Source: Hetaerina americana (Eukaryota > Arthropoda > Insecta > Odonata > Calopterygidae). Taken from it: a stretch of 64,000 nucleotides of DNA. A program made the position numbers and the translations under genes. How positions within the stretch are numbered: the first letter of the stretch is position 1; every line of letters begins with the position of its first letter. Location of the stretch: the NCBI GenBank assembly GCA_022747635.1, contig JAKTNV010000231.1, forward strand, positions 62,001-126,000. Reading direction: 5' to 3'. Below the pieces are notes generated by a model. That model was not told the DNA's origin. It did no database searches and saw nothing but the letters and a program-made list of their open reading frames with translations. Below, in pieces: positions 53,713 through 63,643 of this stretch.

Positions 53713-54311
53713 CCCCCCCGCGGGTAGGGGGATAGAGAATACTCCCGCAGTATCCCTGCTTGTCGTAAGAGGCGACTAAAAGGGCGGGGAGAAAACCCCG
53801 AAAACAAACCCCAAGCCAGCAAGGGATGCGTCCGGACAGTGCTGTGGATCCAGTCTCTGTGAGCGGCCATACCATCTGGTCTGCGATCCGCCCAGGTGTT
53901 TGCCGTGCCTGGAGACCCGTAAGGGAGAGAAGGGGATCCTGGAGGGTGATCTTTCTGGTTCCCAGCAGGGTTTCGGATGCCCTGCATGGACCGGCGAGCG
54001 ATATCCCTCTTCGGCCCCGGATTTCCCGTAAACCGGAGGCCGGGAGCTAGCCACTCCCGGTCAATCGGTTTCCGTCGCGTTTTTGCTCCGGTGGCGAGTG
54101 CCAAGGTTGTGGGGGTCTGCGTAGGGAGGTCGGAGATGTAAGGGTTTTGGTGGGCCCTTGCACCGAAGATCCACCCCGAAACATACAACCACTCCTGAGG
54201 CGCTATATCCCTCGAGTTAGCCCTGGCGACCGCTCCGGTTTGGCGGAGTGGCGTCCCAAATGTGTGGCTCCGTGGCGGGTGGGGAGGCCGAGGGACGAAT
54301 CACTTATTATT

Positions 54312-55477
54312 ATGGAGGAAAAACCCTTTCCACCACTAAAAGGATCACGTCCGGACACCGGCGGGGGAGAAAAGTGCATTGGCGCATGTAAGCGCTATTT
54401 AATTATGTCGTGCATAAAGGAAGGTGAAACCTTGAAAAAGGTTTCTCCTTTCTTAATTCGCAGAGTTTTGTCACAGATTGTGCCTGGGGACCCAAAGAGC
54501 GTGAAGAAGCTCCGGGATGGTACACTTCTTATAGAGACCCTGAACGATACACAAAGCGAAAAACTGCTTGCTATGGGAATGCTCCATGACATTCCGATAA
54601 AGGTGGAGGTGCACCGAACTCTTAACACCTGTCGGGGAGTCATCAGTCACTACGACCTCCTATACGTAGACATCGAAGAAATCAAGAGAGAAATGTTCTC
54701 TCAGGGAGTGACTGATTGTCGTCGGCTCACCACAAGGCACAACGGAGAAAACGTGAACAGCACCTCCGTGATCTTCACGTTTGCGCGTGATAGACTACCC
54801 GACAAGGTGTTTGTGGGCTATAAATCGGTACCAGTGAGGCCATTCATCCCAAATCCCGTGCGTTGTTTCAAATGCCAACGGTTCGGCCATGTCGCGTCGC
54901 GCTGCGAGGGCAAGGCATCCTGCGCGCGCTGTGGCAAAGACGCGCACGAGGATAAAGAGTGCTCTTCGGAACCTCTTTGTGTCAATTGCGAGGGTAAACA
55001 CCCAGTGTACTCTCGTGATTGCCCGAAGATGAAAGAAGAGAGGAAAGTCATGGAGATAAAAACACTGGAAAAAATCCCATATGCAGAAGCGAGGAGAAAA
55101 TACAGGGCGCCGATCGCCCCAACTTTCTCCCGGTCCTTAGCTTCCGTTGCAACCACGCCATGTGTAAAGTGTACCATCGCCACGCAGACGGAGATACCGA
55201 AAGAATCCCCAATTGAAAACACGCAAGTGCCTAAACCCAAAAGGGTGAAGGATGGAAAGAGTAAGGTGGACAAGGAGCCACCTACTCCTGTGGGCCCTTC
55301 AAATAGAGCCCACAAAAAACCACCAAGGGGAACACGCCAAAAGGGCGTGAGAATACACCTTCCCCGCCGCCTCCAGTCAAGCCAAAGAAGCCGGAGGTAA
55401 TTGAAGAGGACCAGAGTATCTCTGATACTGAGGTCTTCGCAAGCGAGTGGAAGAGGAAACATCGCTTCAAGCGATAA
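54312..55477 (+). pseudogene. Family A ORF1 of copy 10, frameshift in the C-terminal tail
   Basis: Open from the Met-Glu-Glu-Lys ATG through the RRM-like region and all three knuckles. Changes include Lys for Glu in VGYKSVP, Lys for Thr in EGKHPVYS and Ala for Pro in CARCGK; zinc ligands are intact. A change near 55302 (ttcaaatagagccc for ttcaaagaagagccc) shifts the Lys/Pro-rich tail, which then ends at about 55400 instead of 55477. A protein with an altered tail but intact RNA-binding part could still be made. Confidence 0.88.
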
Positions 55478-55563
55478 CCTCATTAGAGTTGGTCATCTCC
55501 CTTTTTAGTCAACTTATTTATTTATATATTTGTTTATTTATTTATTTTAACTGAACACTTTAA

Positions 55564-58500
55564 ATGTGTTCCATTCTGCAGTGGAACTGCAATGGCTTTT
55601 ATCGGCACAAGGAGGAGCTGGCCATTTTAATCCAAGATTTTAAACCCTCTTGTATTTGTCTCCAAGAGACCCATTTTAAGGCTGAAGATAAGGGTATTTT
55701 GAAGGGGTTCACTGTTTTTAGAACGGATGACCTAAGTGGCCAACGAGCCCAAGGGGGAGTAGCAGTTGCGGCCCGTGAGGCCCTTTACACCTCGCGAGTC
55801 CAACTGAACTCTCCATTCCAGGCCGTCGCTGTCACGGTGCACACCCCTGAGAGGATGACGTTATGCAACGTGTATCTGCCAGAGGGTGCACCGGTGACCC
55901 GCCTGAACCTTGAAGCCCTTGTCCACCAGCTTCCTCAGCCGTTCATTTTGATGGGAGATTTTAATGCCCATGATCCTCTCTGGGGAGGGCCAGAAACCCA
56001 AAGCAATAGGAGAGGTCGAATTTTATCCAACTTTATTGAGGATTTTAACCTGTTTTTATTAAATAGCGGCGAAAAAACCCGCTTTAACAGCTTTAATGGG
56101 GAATTCTCAGCAATAGATCTTTGTCTATGCTCGAGAAGTCTAGCCCCAAAGCTGAAAATGTCCACCCACAACGATCTCTGTGGGAGTGACCATTTTCCTC
56201 TTCTACTCGTTAAAGAAGACTCTTCGCCCACCATTTCAAAACCTCCGGAAAAGTGGCGTATTAACCGTGCGGACTGGCCACTTTTCAAGCGTACGTTTAC
56301 ATATAAACACGACGCAAGTTTCGACGCGTTGCACAACGTCGATAAACTAAGTTCAACGCTGTTGGCGGCAGCTACGAAAAGTATCCCTCGTACGTCCGGG
56401 AACATTAATCGAGCTCCTGTCCCTTGGTGGAACGGGGAATGCGACCGGGCGATTCGGGCGAGGAAAAAAGCACTGCATATTTTTAGAAAATATCCCACGG
56501 CAACTAATCTGGCATCGTACCGCCGCCTGAGAGCGCGAGCTCGAAGGGCCGTGAAGGAGGCCAAGAGGGCTTCCTGGATAGAATACGTCTCTACCATCAA
56601 CCATCGCACGCCACTTGGTCAGGTATGGGACAAAGTGAAGAAAATCTCCGGGTCAAAGGGCTCATTTGTCATCTCGCCATTGCTTGTTGCTGGCCGGGTG
56701 GTTAATTCACCTGCCGAAATAAGCAACATATTTGCCAGTCAGTTCGCGGCCAATAGCAGTGACGAGGGCTATACCGCGGACTTTGTGTACAGGAAGAGGC
56801 GATGCGAGAGAGTCCCTCTCAAATTTGGTGCAGGTCCTACACGGGAATATTACAATGAGCCTTTCACGTCCTGGGAGCTTAAATCCGCCATCGAAGACTC
56901 CCATTACACCTCGCCAGGGGCGGACGAAATCCACAACGCATTTCTCCGGAACATTCCGGAAACTGCGATTGGGGAGGTCCTAAATACCCTCAACCAACTT
57001 TGGAACGAGGGCAGTTTTCCAAATGCCTGGCGAGAGTCCATCGTGATACCAATCCCAAAACAGGGCAAGGACCAAAATGACCCGAACAACTACCGTCCCA
57101 TATCTCTCACCAGCTGCCTGTGCAAGGTGATGGAACGGATGGTAAACCGACGTCTCATGTGGTGCTTGGAGAGTCGACACCTGCTCTCCGACGCTCAGTG
57201 CGGCTTTCGGCGTGGCAGGTCCACGACAGACCATCTGGTGCGCACTGAGAACTTCATCCAGGAAGCCTTTCTCCACCGTCAACACGTCATAGCAGTCTTC
57301 TTCGACCTGGAGAAGGCCTATGATAGTGTGTGGCGATGGAGAATCCTCAACACGCTCCACAAGTGGGGATTTAGAGGCAACATGGCCCTATTTATCAGAA
57401 ATTTTTTAACTAACCGCCTTTTTAAAGTAAGGACTGGGAAGCACTTATCCCGATCTTTTACACAGGAGAACGGGGTACCCCAGGGTTCAGTACTGAGCGT
57501 GACGTTATTTGCCATCGCCATCAACGACGTGGTGGAATGCATCAATGCCCCGGTGATGGCATCGCTCTATGTGGACGACCTAGCCATATTTTGCCGGTCG
57601 ACACGACTGCCAAACGCTTCCAGGCAAGCCCAGGTGACTCTAAACAAACTGGGAGAGTGGTCGCGAAAGAACGGATTTCGTTTCTCCATGGAGAAAACGA
57701 AATGCGTGCACTTTCACCGTCTTCGCGGTTACCACGTTACCCCGACCCTAACCCTGTTGGGTAGGATTCTTCCATTTGTGGAGTCCGTCCGCTTTCTCGG
57801 CATGATCCTGGACCAAAAGCTGAACTGGCGGGAGCATATCCGCGTGTTACGCGAGAGGTGTCGCCAAACCCTCAACGTTTTAAAGTTTTTAACTCACTCC
57901 ACTTGGGGAGCAGACCGCACCACCATGCTTTTATTGTACAGAGGCTTGGTGCGATCCAAATTGGACTATGGTTCCATAGTTTATTCCTCAGGACGAGAGT
58001 CTTACTTGAGACCACTCACATGTGTCCACAATGCTGGGATACGGTTGGCCACCGGGGCATTTAGAACAAGCCCAGTCCCAAGCCTACTTGCAGACGCAGG
58101 GGAGCCTCCGTTGGAAACCCGCAGGATGATTTTAATGGGCAACTATGCCTGTAAAATTTTATCAGAGACAATCCACCCTTGTTTTAACATAGTTTTTAAC
58201 CAACGGTTTTTAGACTTATTTAACAGGCGGAGAAGGGCAACTAGACCCTTTGCCGTTCGTTTTAATGATTTTATTAATGAGGTAAATTTTACATTTCCTC
58301 AAATATGCCCCGTCTCCTATGCTAAGTATCCGCCTTGGTTAACACCAATGCCGGATATTAAACTCATTGCCAGTGCACGCCGCAAAGCCAAAACGACCGA
58401 TTCCGAATACCAGCAGCTCTTCAGTGCCGTCCTCAGCTCACTTTCTGACTTTGTCCCAGTCTACACCGACGGGTCAAAGTCAGAATCTGCGTGTGCCTAT

Positions 58501-59265
58501 GCAGTCGTGTCCCACTACCATGGAGTCGTGAGGAAAAAACTGCACACTTCTTGCAGCATTTTAACAGCCGAGCTGTCAGCCATAAGGACGGCCCTAGGAG
58601 AAATAAAAGAAAGCAATGGCTCTTTCCTCATCTGCACCGACTCGTTGAGCGCCCTAAAATCTTTATCGGTCTTTGCACCTGTGCACCCGATAGTCCAGGA
58701 GATCCATTATACCCTGTTGTCCCTTCAGAGAAAGGGGAACAGGGTCTCCTTTATATGGACTCCTGGTCACGTCGGCATAAGAGGCAACGAAAAAGCTGAC
58801 CAGGCAGCGAAGGATGCCCTTCGACAACCCGAGACCGACTCCACCTTGGTCCCAATGGAGGACGTGAAGGCCGCCTTGCGGAACTCGGTCCTGCATCAGT
58901 GGAAGGAGACTTGGCAGTCTCTGCAAAATAATAAACTCAGGGCAATAAAACCGGTCGTTTCACCATGGTCCTCTTCCATCCGGAACATTCGGAGGGAAGA
59001 GGTCATGATTACGCGCCTGAGAATAGGACACTCTGCCCTCACTCATTCGTACCTCTTTGCGGAGGTAAAAGAACAGCCCCGCTGCAATGAGTGTTTCCAA
59101 CCCCTGACGATAAAACATATCCTGACGGAATGTACAAGATACCAAAGGGCCAGAGACATGTTGAAGATAAGGGGAGACTTAAAAAATATTTTAAGGGATG
59201 ACTCTGGGTCTATTAACCGAGTCCTAAGTTTTTTAAGGTCAACCGGTTTAATGGGGCAGCTTTAG
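55564..59265 (+). CDS. Family A ORF2 protein of copy 10 (EN-RT-RNase H), intact
   Basis: 1233 codons, all endonuclease, RT and RNase H catalytic residues present, terminal CCHC complete. Differences from copy 3 are few: Leu for Phe in the RNase H segment CSILTAEL, and Arg for Gly near the C-terminus (ILRDDSGS). The protein is closer to copies 3 and 9 than the copy's own ORF1 is to theirs. ORF1 of copy 10 shares more variants with copies 2 and 6 (for example cactcctgaggcg and acatcgaag), which hints at a recombinant origin. Confidence 0.95.
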   Translation: MCSILQWNCNGFYRHKEELAILIQDFKPSCICLQETHFKAEDKGILKGFTVFRTDDLSGQRAQGGVAVAAREALYTSRVQLNSPFQAVAVTVHTPERMTLCNVYLPEGAPVTRLNLEALVHQLPQPFILMGDFNAHDPLWGGPETQSNRRGRILSNFIEDFNLFLLNSGEKTRFNSFNGEFSAIDLCLCSRSLAPKLKMSTHNDLCGSDHFPLLLVKEDSSPTISKPPEKWRINRADWPLFKRTFTYKHDASFDALHNVDKLSSTLLAAATKSIPRTSGNINRAPVPWWNGECDRAIRARKKALHIFRKYPTATNLASYRRLRARARRAVKEAKRASWIEYVSTINHRTPLGQVWDKVKKISGSKGSFVISPLLVAGRVVNSPAEISNIFASQFAANSSDEGYTADFVYRKRRCERVPLKFGAGPTREYYNEPFTSWELKSAIEDSHYTSPGADEIHNAFLRNIPETAIGEVLNTLNQLWNEGSFPNAWRESIVIPIPKQGKDQNDPNNYRPISLTSCLCKVMERMVNRRLMWCLESRHLLSDAQCGFRRGRSTTDHLVRTENFIQEAFLHRQHVIAVFFDLEKAYDSVWRWRILNTLHKWGFRGNMALFIRNFLTNRLFKVRTGKHLSRSFTQENGVPQGSVLSVTLFAIAINDVVECINAPVMASLYVDDLAIFCRSTRLPNASRQAQVTLNKLGEWSRKNGFRFSMEKTKCVHFHRLRGYHVTPTLTLLGRILPFVESVRFLGMILDQKLNWREHIRVLRERCRQTLNVLKFLTHSTWGADRTTMLLLYRGLVRSKLDYGSIVYSSGRESYLRPLTCVHNAGIRLATGAFRTSPVPSLLADAGEPPLETRRMILMGNYACKILSETIHPCFNIVFNQRFLDLFNRRRRATRPFAVRFNDFINEVNFTFPQICPVSYAKYPPWLTPMPDIKLIASARRKAKTTDSEYQQLFSAVLSSLSDFVPVYTDGSKSESACAYAVVSHYHGVVRKKLHTSCSILTAELSAIRTALGEIKESNGSFLICTDSLSALKSLSVFAPVHPIVQEIHYTLLSLQRKGNRVSFIWTPGHVGIRGNEKADQAAKDALRQPETDSTLVPMEDVKAALRNSVLHQWKETWQSLQNNKLRAIKPVVSPWSSSIRNIRREEVMITRLRIGHSALTHSYLFAEVKEQPRCNECFQPLTIKHILTECTRYQRARDMLKIRGDLKNILRDDSGSINRVLSFLRSTGLMGQL

Positions 59266-59440
59266 CTTTGGAGCTCATAATTTTAATGCTTTTGATTTTA
59301 ACAATTATTTATTTATTTATATTTAACCGTATTTATTTATTTATTATTCCTAAGTAAAAAGGAATTTTAGTTTTATATTTAATGAGTGGTGCAAAATGAC
59401 CTTAGCTGTCGACGCACCCTAAAACCCAAAACTACTACTA

Positions 59441-60989
59441 CCACTAATTGTGGATTGTCATCGTCATTTCTTAATATGAACATACGACTATATAACCATC
59501 TGCCTACTCAGCTGAAATCAGACTATCCAGAGATTCAAGAATAGGGTACCTGGTTACTTGCTCACCCACGTTACTCATTTGATGAATTCTTTTGGGACTA
59601 TCTTCATCATATTTAAGAACTTATGTTTATATGTTAGATAATATTTACATTGACGACATTTTATATGGTTGTACCATTTTTCAAAATGAATCAAGAATTA
59701 TTATGATGGGGCGTTGAGTATAGGTTTATGGATCCTGGAGGGCGAAGGCTCGAAAACGTCTGGGAGACACTGGAATAAAGTTGCTGTGAACGAGGTCGGT
59801 ATAGCTGTGATGTTTCAAAATTTTTCATCCAGGTTGTGAGAGAATTAATGTATGATACCCAAATATTATTAGTTAAATGCCAAATTTTATGCACGATTAA
59901 AGACAATACCAAACAGATTTATTAAAATTACCCAAGTATCTCCTGCAAACGTTTGGCTCCATGACTATAGAATGTTTGTATTTAACCTAAATGATCATGG
60001 CATATATTTAACAATAATGTGAGATTGTTTTTAAGTCAAGAATCTAGAATTTACGTATACCAACCTTTGTGGAGAAGGCAAACATTTTTACATTGAAATT
60101 GAGTTCACTTAACAATTCACTCGGCAGAATTTCATTGAAGTTTTCCATTTCTTTCGTTTAATTTTACAATTTTAGTAGTAGTCTCATATTCATTTTCTCT
60201 GATGGGGCTATATTTAAGTAGAAATTATCTGTTTTTTATTTTGTTTTACATATCAGGTTATATATATATGTATCTGAATAATTTAAAACTTATCATATTA
60301 TTTGGTATATTACTACAGGGTAATTTTTCGATCATTAATCGTTGTCAGTAGTTGTTTTAAGATATGCTCTGTGCCGTGTGTAGGTCATTTATATTTATGA
60401 GTATTTCTCCAGTTAAATGTTTCCCATTTTGAAGTTAAGCTTACTATGCATTTTATATTTATCCTACAAATAGTTTTCGCCTGCTCTTTTTAATTTGTCT
60501 GTGTTCATTGCTTTGCAGTGTTTTGTAGTGAAACGGTGGCGAATAACCCATGATTAACCAGGTGGATTCATACAGACAGCAATAATCCAACAGGGCATTT
60601 TATAATTACCCAGGCCATTACTAAAAGCTTTCACTCGCCTAACATTACAATGAGATTGAAGATTATTTTCCTTAATGTTTTTACATCAAAATAATACAAA
60701 AACGAGGCACGGATATAAGGACGATTTTCTAGCCTGGAAAATGTATCACCAAACCTAGGCACACTTTATTACATAACGCGAACTACCGGCATGGCGATTT
60801 CCTTCTGCTACTTGGGACGCTACCGGCACTTTGCATTATGGGGTACCAATATCTGCTAGTTATCGCGCCTTAAATTACTTGCTTTATTGGGTATGTTTAC
60901 GTGGCCATTTTGGAATGATAAATCTGGGGGCTCGAATAGGTGCCTTAATATGCGCCCTCGTTCACTCGTACACTCGCGAGACGTTTAAA
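59441..60989. other. AT-rich DNA, no gene recognised
   Basis: No coding region longer than about 75 codons, and none with a recognisable domain. No tandem array and no element end could be identified. The right part (about 60700-60989) lies downstream of the minus-strand primer-binding site and may be the untranslated leader of an LTR element. Confidence 0.5.
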
Positions 60990-61055
60990 AAATAAATTTA
61001 ACGGCACGGACAAAATACGGCGATACGATGTGATCTTTTCATTAGCGTTCTGCCG

Positions 61056-61073
61056 ATCACGTCGGGGTCACCA
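61056..61073 (-). other. Primer-binding-site-like sequence of an LTR retrotransposon
   Basis: On the minus strand TGGTGACCCCGACGTGAT begins two bases after the end of the LTR at 61076. A TGG start and this spacing are typical of the site where a tRNA 3' end primes minus-strand DNA. I did not identify the tRNA. Confidence 0.7.
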
Positions 61074-61075
61074 AT

Positions 61076-61365
61076 TGTGGCTCGGGTGAAAGGTCCACTA
61101 AAATACAGTTCGGCAGACTGCTGGAAATTCAGTTTATTTCCTTGTAAATACAGAGACAGGGCGTGTTGCAAACACAGCCACGTGGTTGTGGTAGCAGAGC
61201 GTAGTTGGCTGTCTTGGCTCACGGTAGCACAGCGTGGTTGTCTCTCTGGGCTCCGTGCGCTAACTGTGTCGTCCTCGTGTCTCTGGTCGTGAGTCAAACG
61301 TTGGGCGTACACCTCTGGTGGCCAGCCGGAGAACCGGCGACAGTTGACATTCTACCGGCGCCACA
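61076..61365 (-). mobile_element. LTR of a Ty3/Gypsy-like retrotransposon (290 bp)
   Basis: On the minus strand it starts TGTGGC (61365) and ends GCCACA (61076), a perfect 6-bp terminal inverted repeat with the usual TG…CA ends. A purine-rich AAGGGGG (about 61370-61376) stands just before it, with the pol C-terminus further upstream, so it behaves as a 3' LTR. The primer-binding site just after it makes it look like a 5' LTR too. The boundaries are inferred from one LTR only. Confidence 0.72.
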
Positions 61366-61480
61366 TAACCCCCTTGGCAATGATATGCCTCATGGCAAAA
61401 AAAAATTTAGCCTTGGTATCTAAAATGAGAAGAAAAAAAAAATAAAAAATCAGGGCAAGGATATTAAAACTGGAAATCCC

Positions 61481-61794
61481 TTAGATGGGAGGGAAAGTTG
61501 ATCCTTCTTCCTGCCCGGCTGGTGTGCCTATATAGTTCATGTCTGGCGTGATCTGAAGGAGGGCATCTTGGTGGTTGAGGCACTGGCTCTGCTTGGGTGG
61601 CCTTGCAAAATGAACGCGCCGCTCTTGGGGCCCAGAAGGTTCTTGTACTCGGAGTGGTACAACTGGTGTAGCAGTTAAGGTCCGAGCTGGGCGTGCTTCC
61701 TGTGAGACGTCGTCTGCTACGACATAGGCTGGCTTTAATCGGTCAATGGAGATGCTAGCCTCACGGTCCCCGATCTTCACCGTGAAAGTTTTTG
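61481..61794 (-). pseudogene. C-terminal end of Ty3/Gypsy pol (integrase tail), cut by copy 11
   Basis: Minus-strand translation gives KIGDREASISIDRLKPAYV followed by a ~75-residue low-complexity tail and a stop at 61481. The G-D-R-E…S-I-D-R-L-K-P-A-Y pattern is the conserved end of integrase in many Ty3/Gypsy polyproteins of invertebrates. The rest of pol would lie to the right but is replaced by copy 11, which begins at 61795, and the window ends before it could resume. The tail is intact up to the stop, and the LTR is 115 bp further on, as expected. Confidence 0.8.
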
Positions 61795-62394
61795 CCCCCC
61801 CTGCGGGTAGGGGGGTAGAGAATACTCCCGCAGTATCCCTGCTTGTCGTAAGAGGCGACTAAAAGGGCGGGGAGAAAACCCCGAAAACAAACCCCAAGCC
61901 AGCAAGGGATGCGTCCGGACAGTGCTGTGGATCCACTGTCTGTGAGCGGCCATACCATCTGGCCTGCGATCCGCCCAGGTGTTTGCCGTGCCTGGAGACC
62001 CGTAAGGGAGGAAAGGGGATCCTGGAGGGTGAGCTTTCTGGTTCCCAGCAGGGTGTCGGATGCCCTGTATGGACCGGGGAGTGATACCCCTCTTCGGCCC
62101 CGGATTTCGTGTAAACGGGAGGCCGGGAGCTAGCCACTCCCGGTCAATCGGCTTCCGTCGCGTTTTCGCTCCGGTGGCGAGTGCCAAGGTTGTGGGGGTC
62201 TGCGTAGGGAGGTCGGAGATGTAAGGGTTTTGGTGGGCCCTTGCACCGAAGATCCACCCCGAAACAGACAACCACTCCAGAAGCGCTATATCCCTCGAGT
62301 TAGCCCTGGCGACCGCTCCGGTTTGGCGGAGTGGCGTCCCAAATGTGTGGCTCCGTGGCGGGTGGGGAGGCCGAGGGACGAATCATTTCTTATT

Positions 62395-63561
62395 ATGGCG
62401 GAAAAACCCTTTCCACCACTAAAAAGATCCCGTCCGGACACCGGCGGGGGAGAAAAGTGTATCGGCGCATGTAAGCGCTATTTAATTATGTCTTGTGCAA
62501 AGGAAGGTGAGACCTTGAAAAAGGTTTCTCCCTTCTTAATTCGCAGAGTGTTATCACAGATTGTGCCTGGGGACCCAAAGAGCGTGAAGAAGCTCAGGGA
62601 TGGTACACTACTTATAGAGACCCTGAACGACACACAGAGCGAAAAACTACTTGCTATGGGAACGCTCCATGACATTCCGATTAAGGTGGAGGTGCACCGC
62701 ACTCTTAACACCTGTCGGGGAGTTATCAGTCACTACGACCTTCTATACGTGGACATCGAAGAAATCAAGAGAGAAATGTTCTCTCAGGGAGTGACTGATT
62801 GTCGTCGACTCACCACAAGGCGCAACGGAGAAAACGTAAACAGCACCTCCGTGATCTTGACGTTTGCGCGTGATAGACTACCCGACAAGGTGTTTGTGGG
62901 CTATGAATCGGTACCAGTGAGGCCATTCATCCCAAATCCCGTGCGTTGTTTCAAATGCCAACGGTTCGGCCATGTCGCGTCGCGCTGCGAGGGCAAGGCC
63001 ACCTGCCCGCGCTGTGGCAAAGACGCGCACGAGGATAAAGAGTGCTCTTCGGAACCTCTTTGTGTGAATTGCAAGGGTACACACCCAGTGTACTCTCGTG
63101 ATTGCCCGAAGATGAAAGAAGAGAGGAAAGTCATGGAGATAAAAACACTGGAAAAAATCCCATATGCGGAAGCGAGGAGAAAATACAGGGCGCTAATCGC
63201 TCCAACTTTCTCCCGGTCCTTTGCTTCCGTTGCAACCACGCAATGTGTAAAGTGTACCATCGCCACGCAGACAGAGATCCCGAAAGAATCCCCAATAGAA
63301 ACCACGCAAGTGCCTAAACCAAAAAGGGTGAAGGATGGAAAGAGTAAGGTGGACAAGGAGCCACCTACTCCTGTGGGCCCTTCAAAGAAGAGCCCACTAA
63401 AAACCACCAAGGGGAACACGCCAAAAGGGCGTGAGAATACACCTTCCCCGCCGCCTCCAGTGAAGCCAAAGAAGCCGGAGGTAATTGAAGAGGACCAGAG
63501 TATCTCTGATACTGAGGTCTTCGCAAACGAGTGGAAGAGGAAACATCGCTTCAAGCGATAA
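62395..63561 (+). CDS. Family A ORF1 protein of copy 11, intact
   Basis: 388 codons starting Met-Ala-Glu-Lys (Ala where other copies have Glu). RRM-like region and three complete CCHC knuckles, with Lys for Glu inside knuckle 3 (CKGTH for CEGTH). Variants such as SEKLLAMGTLHDIP, and the ETTQVPKPKR and SPLKTT stretches, match copy 4 closely, so copies 4 and 11 form a sub-group. Copy 11 is the undamaged member of the pair, at least for ORF1. Confidence 0.92.
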   Translation: MAEKPFPPLKRSRPDTGGGEKCIGACKRYLIMSCAKEGETLKKVSPFLIRRVLSQIVPGDPKSVKKLRDGTLLIETLNDTQSEKLLAMGTLHDIPIKVEVHRTLNTCRGVISHYDLLYVDIEEIKREMFSQGVTDCRRLTTRRNGENVNSTSVILTFARDRLPDKVFVGYESVPVRPFIPNPVRCFKCQRFGHVASRCEGKATCPRCGKDAHEDKECSSEPLCVNCKGTHPVYSRDCPKMKEERKVMEIKTLEKIPYAEARRKYRALIAPTFSRSFASVATTQCVKCTIATQTEIPKESPIETTQVPKPKRVKDGKSKVDKEPPTPVGPSKKSPLKTTKGNTPKGRENTPSPPPPVKPKKPEVIEEDQSISDTEVFANEWKRKHRFKR

Positions 63562-63643
63562 CCTCAATAGAGTTGGTCATCTCCCTTTTTAGTCATCTCT
63601 TTTATTTATATATTTATTTATTTATTCTAATTTAACACTTTAA

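Larger units (their letters stand above)
53713..59440 (+). mobile_element. Family A, copy 10 (full length, ORF2 intact, ORF1 broken)
   Basis: A seven-C 5' end at 53713 and a subfamily 1 3' UTR with ACT tail ending about 59440. No target-site duplication is visible: the left flank is copy 6 ORF2 (aagataaggagag) and the right flank is unrelated (ccactaattgtgg). The rest of copy 6 is missing, so target DNA was deleted at insertion, or the right flank was exchanged later. Confidence 0.92.

Noticed and set aside
24381..59440. Whole repeat nest as an assembly artefact
   Set aside because: Each insertion has its own private mutations, and most have perfect, distinct target-site duplications, which misassembly would not create. 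Local errors (for example in 51440-53385) remain possible and are noted in the findings.
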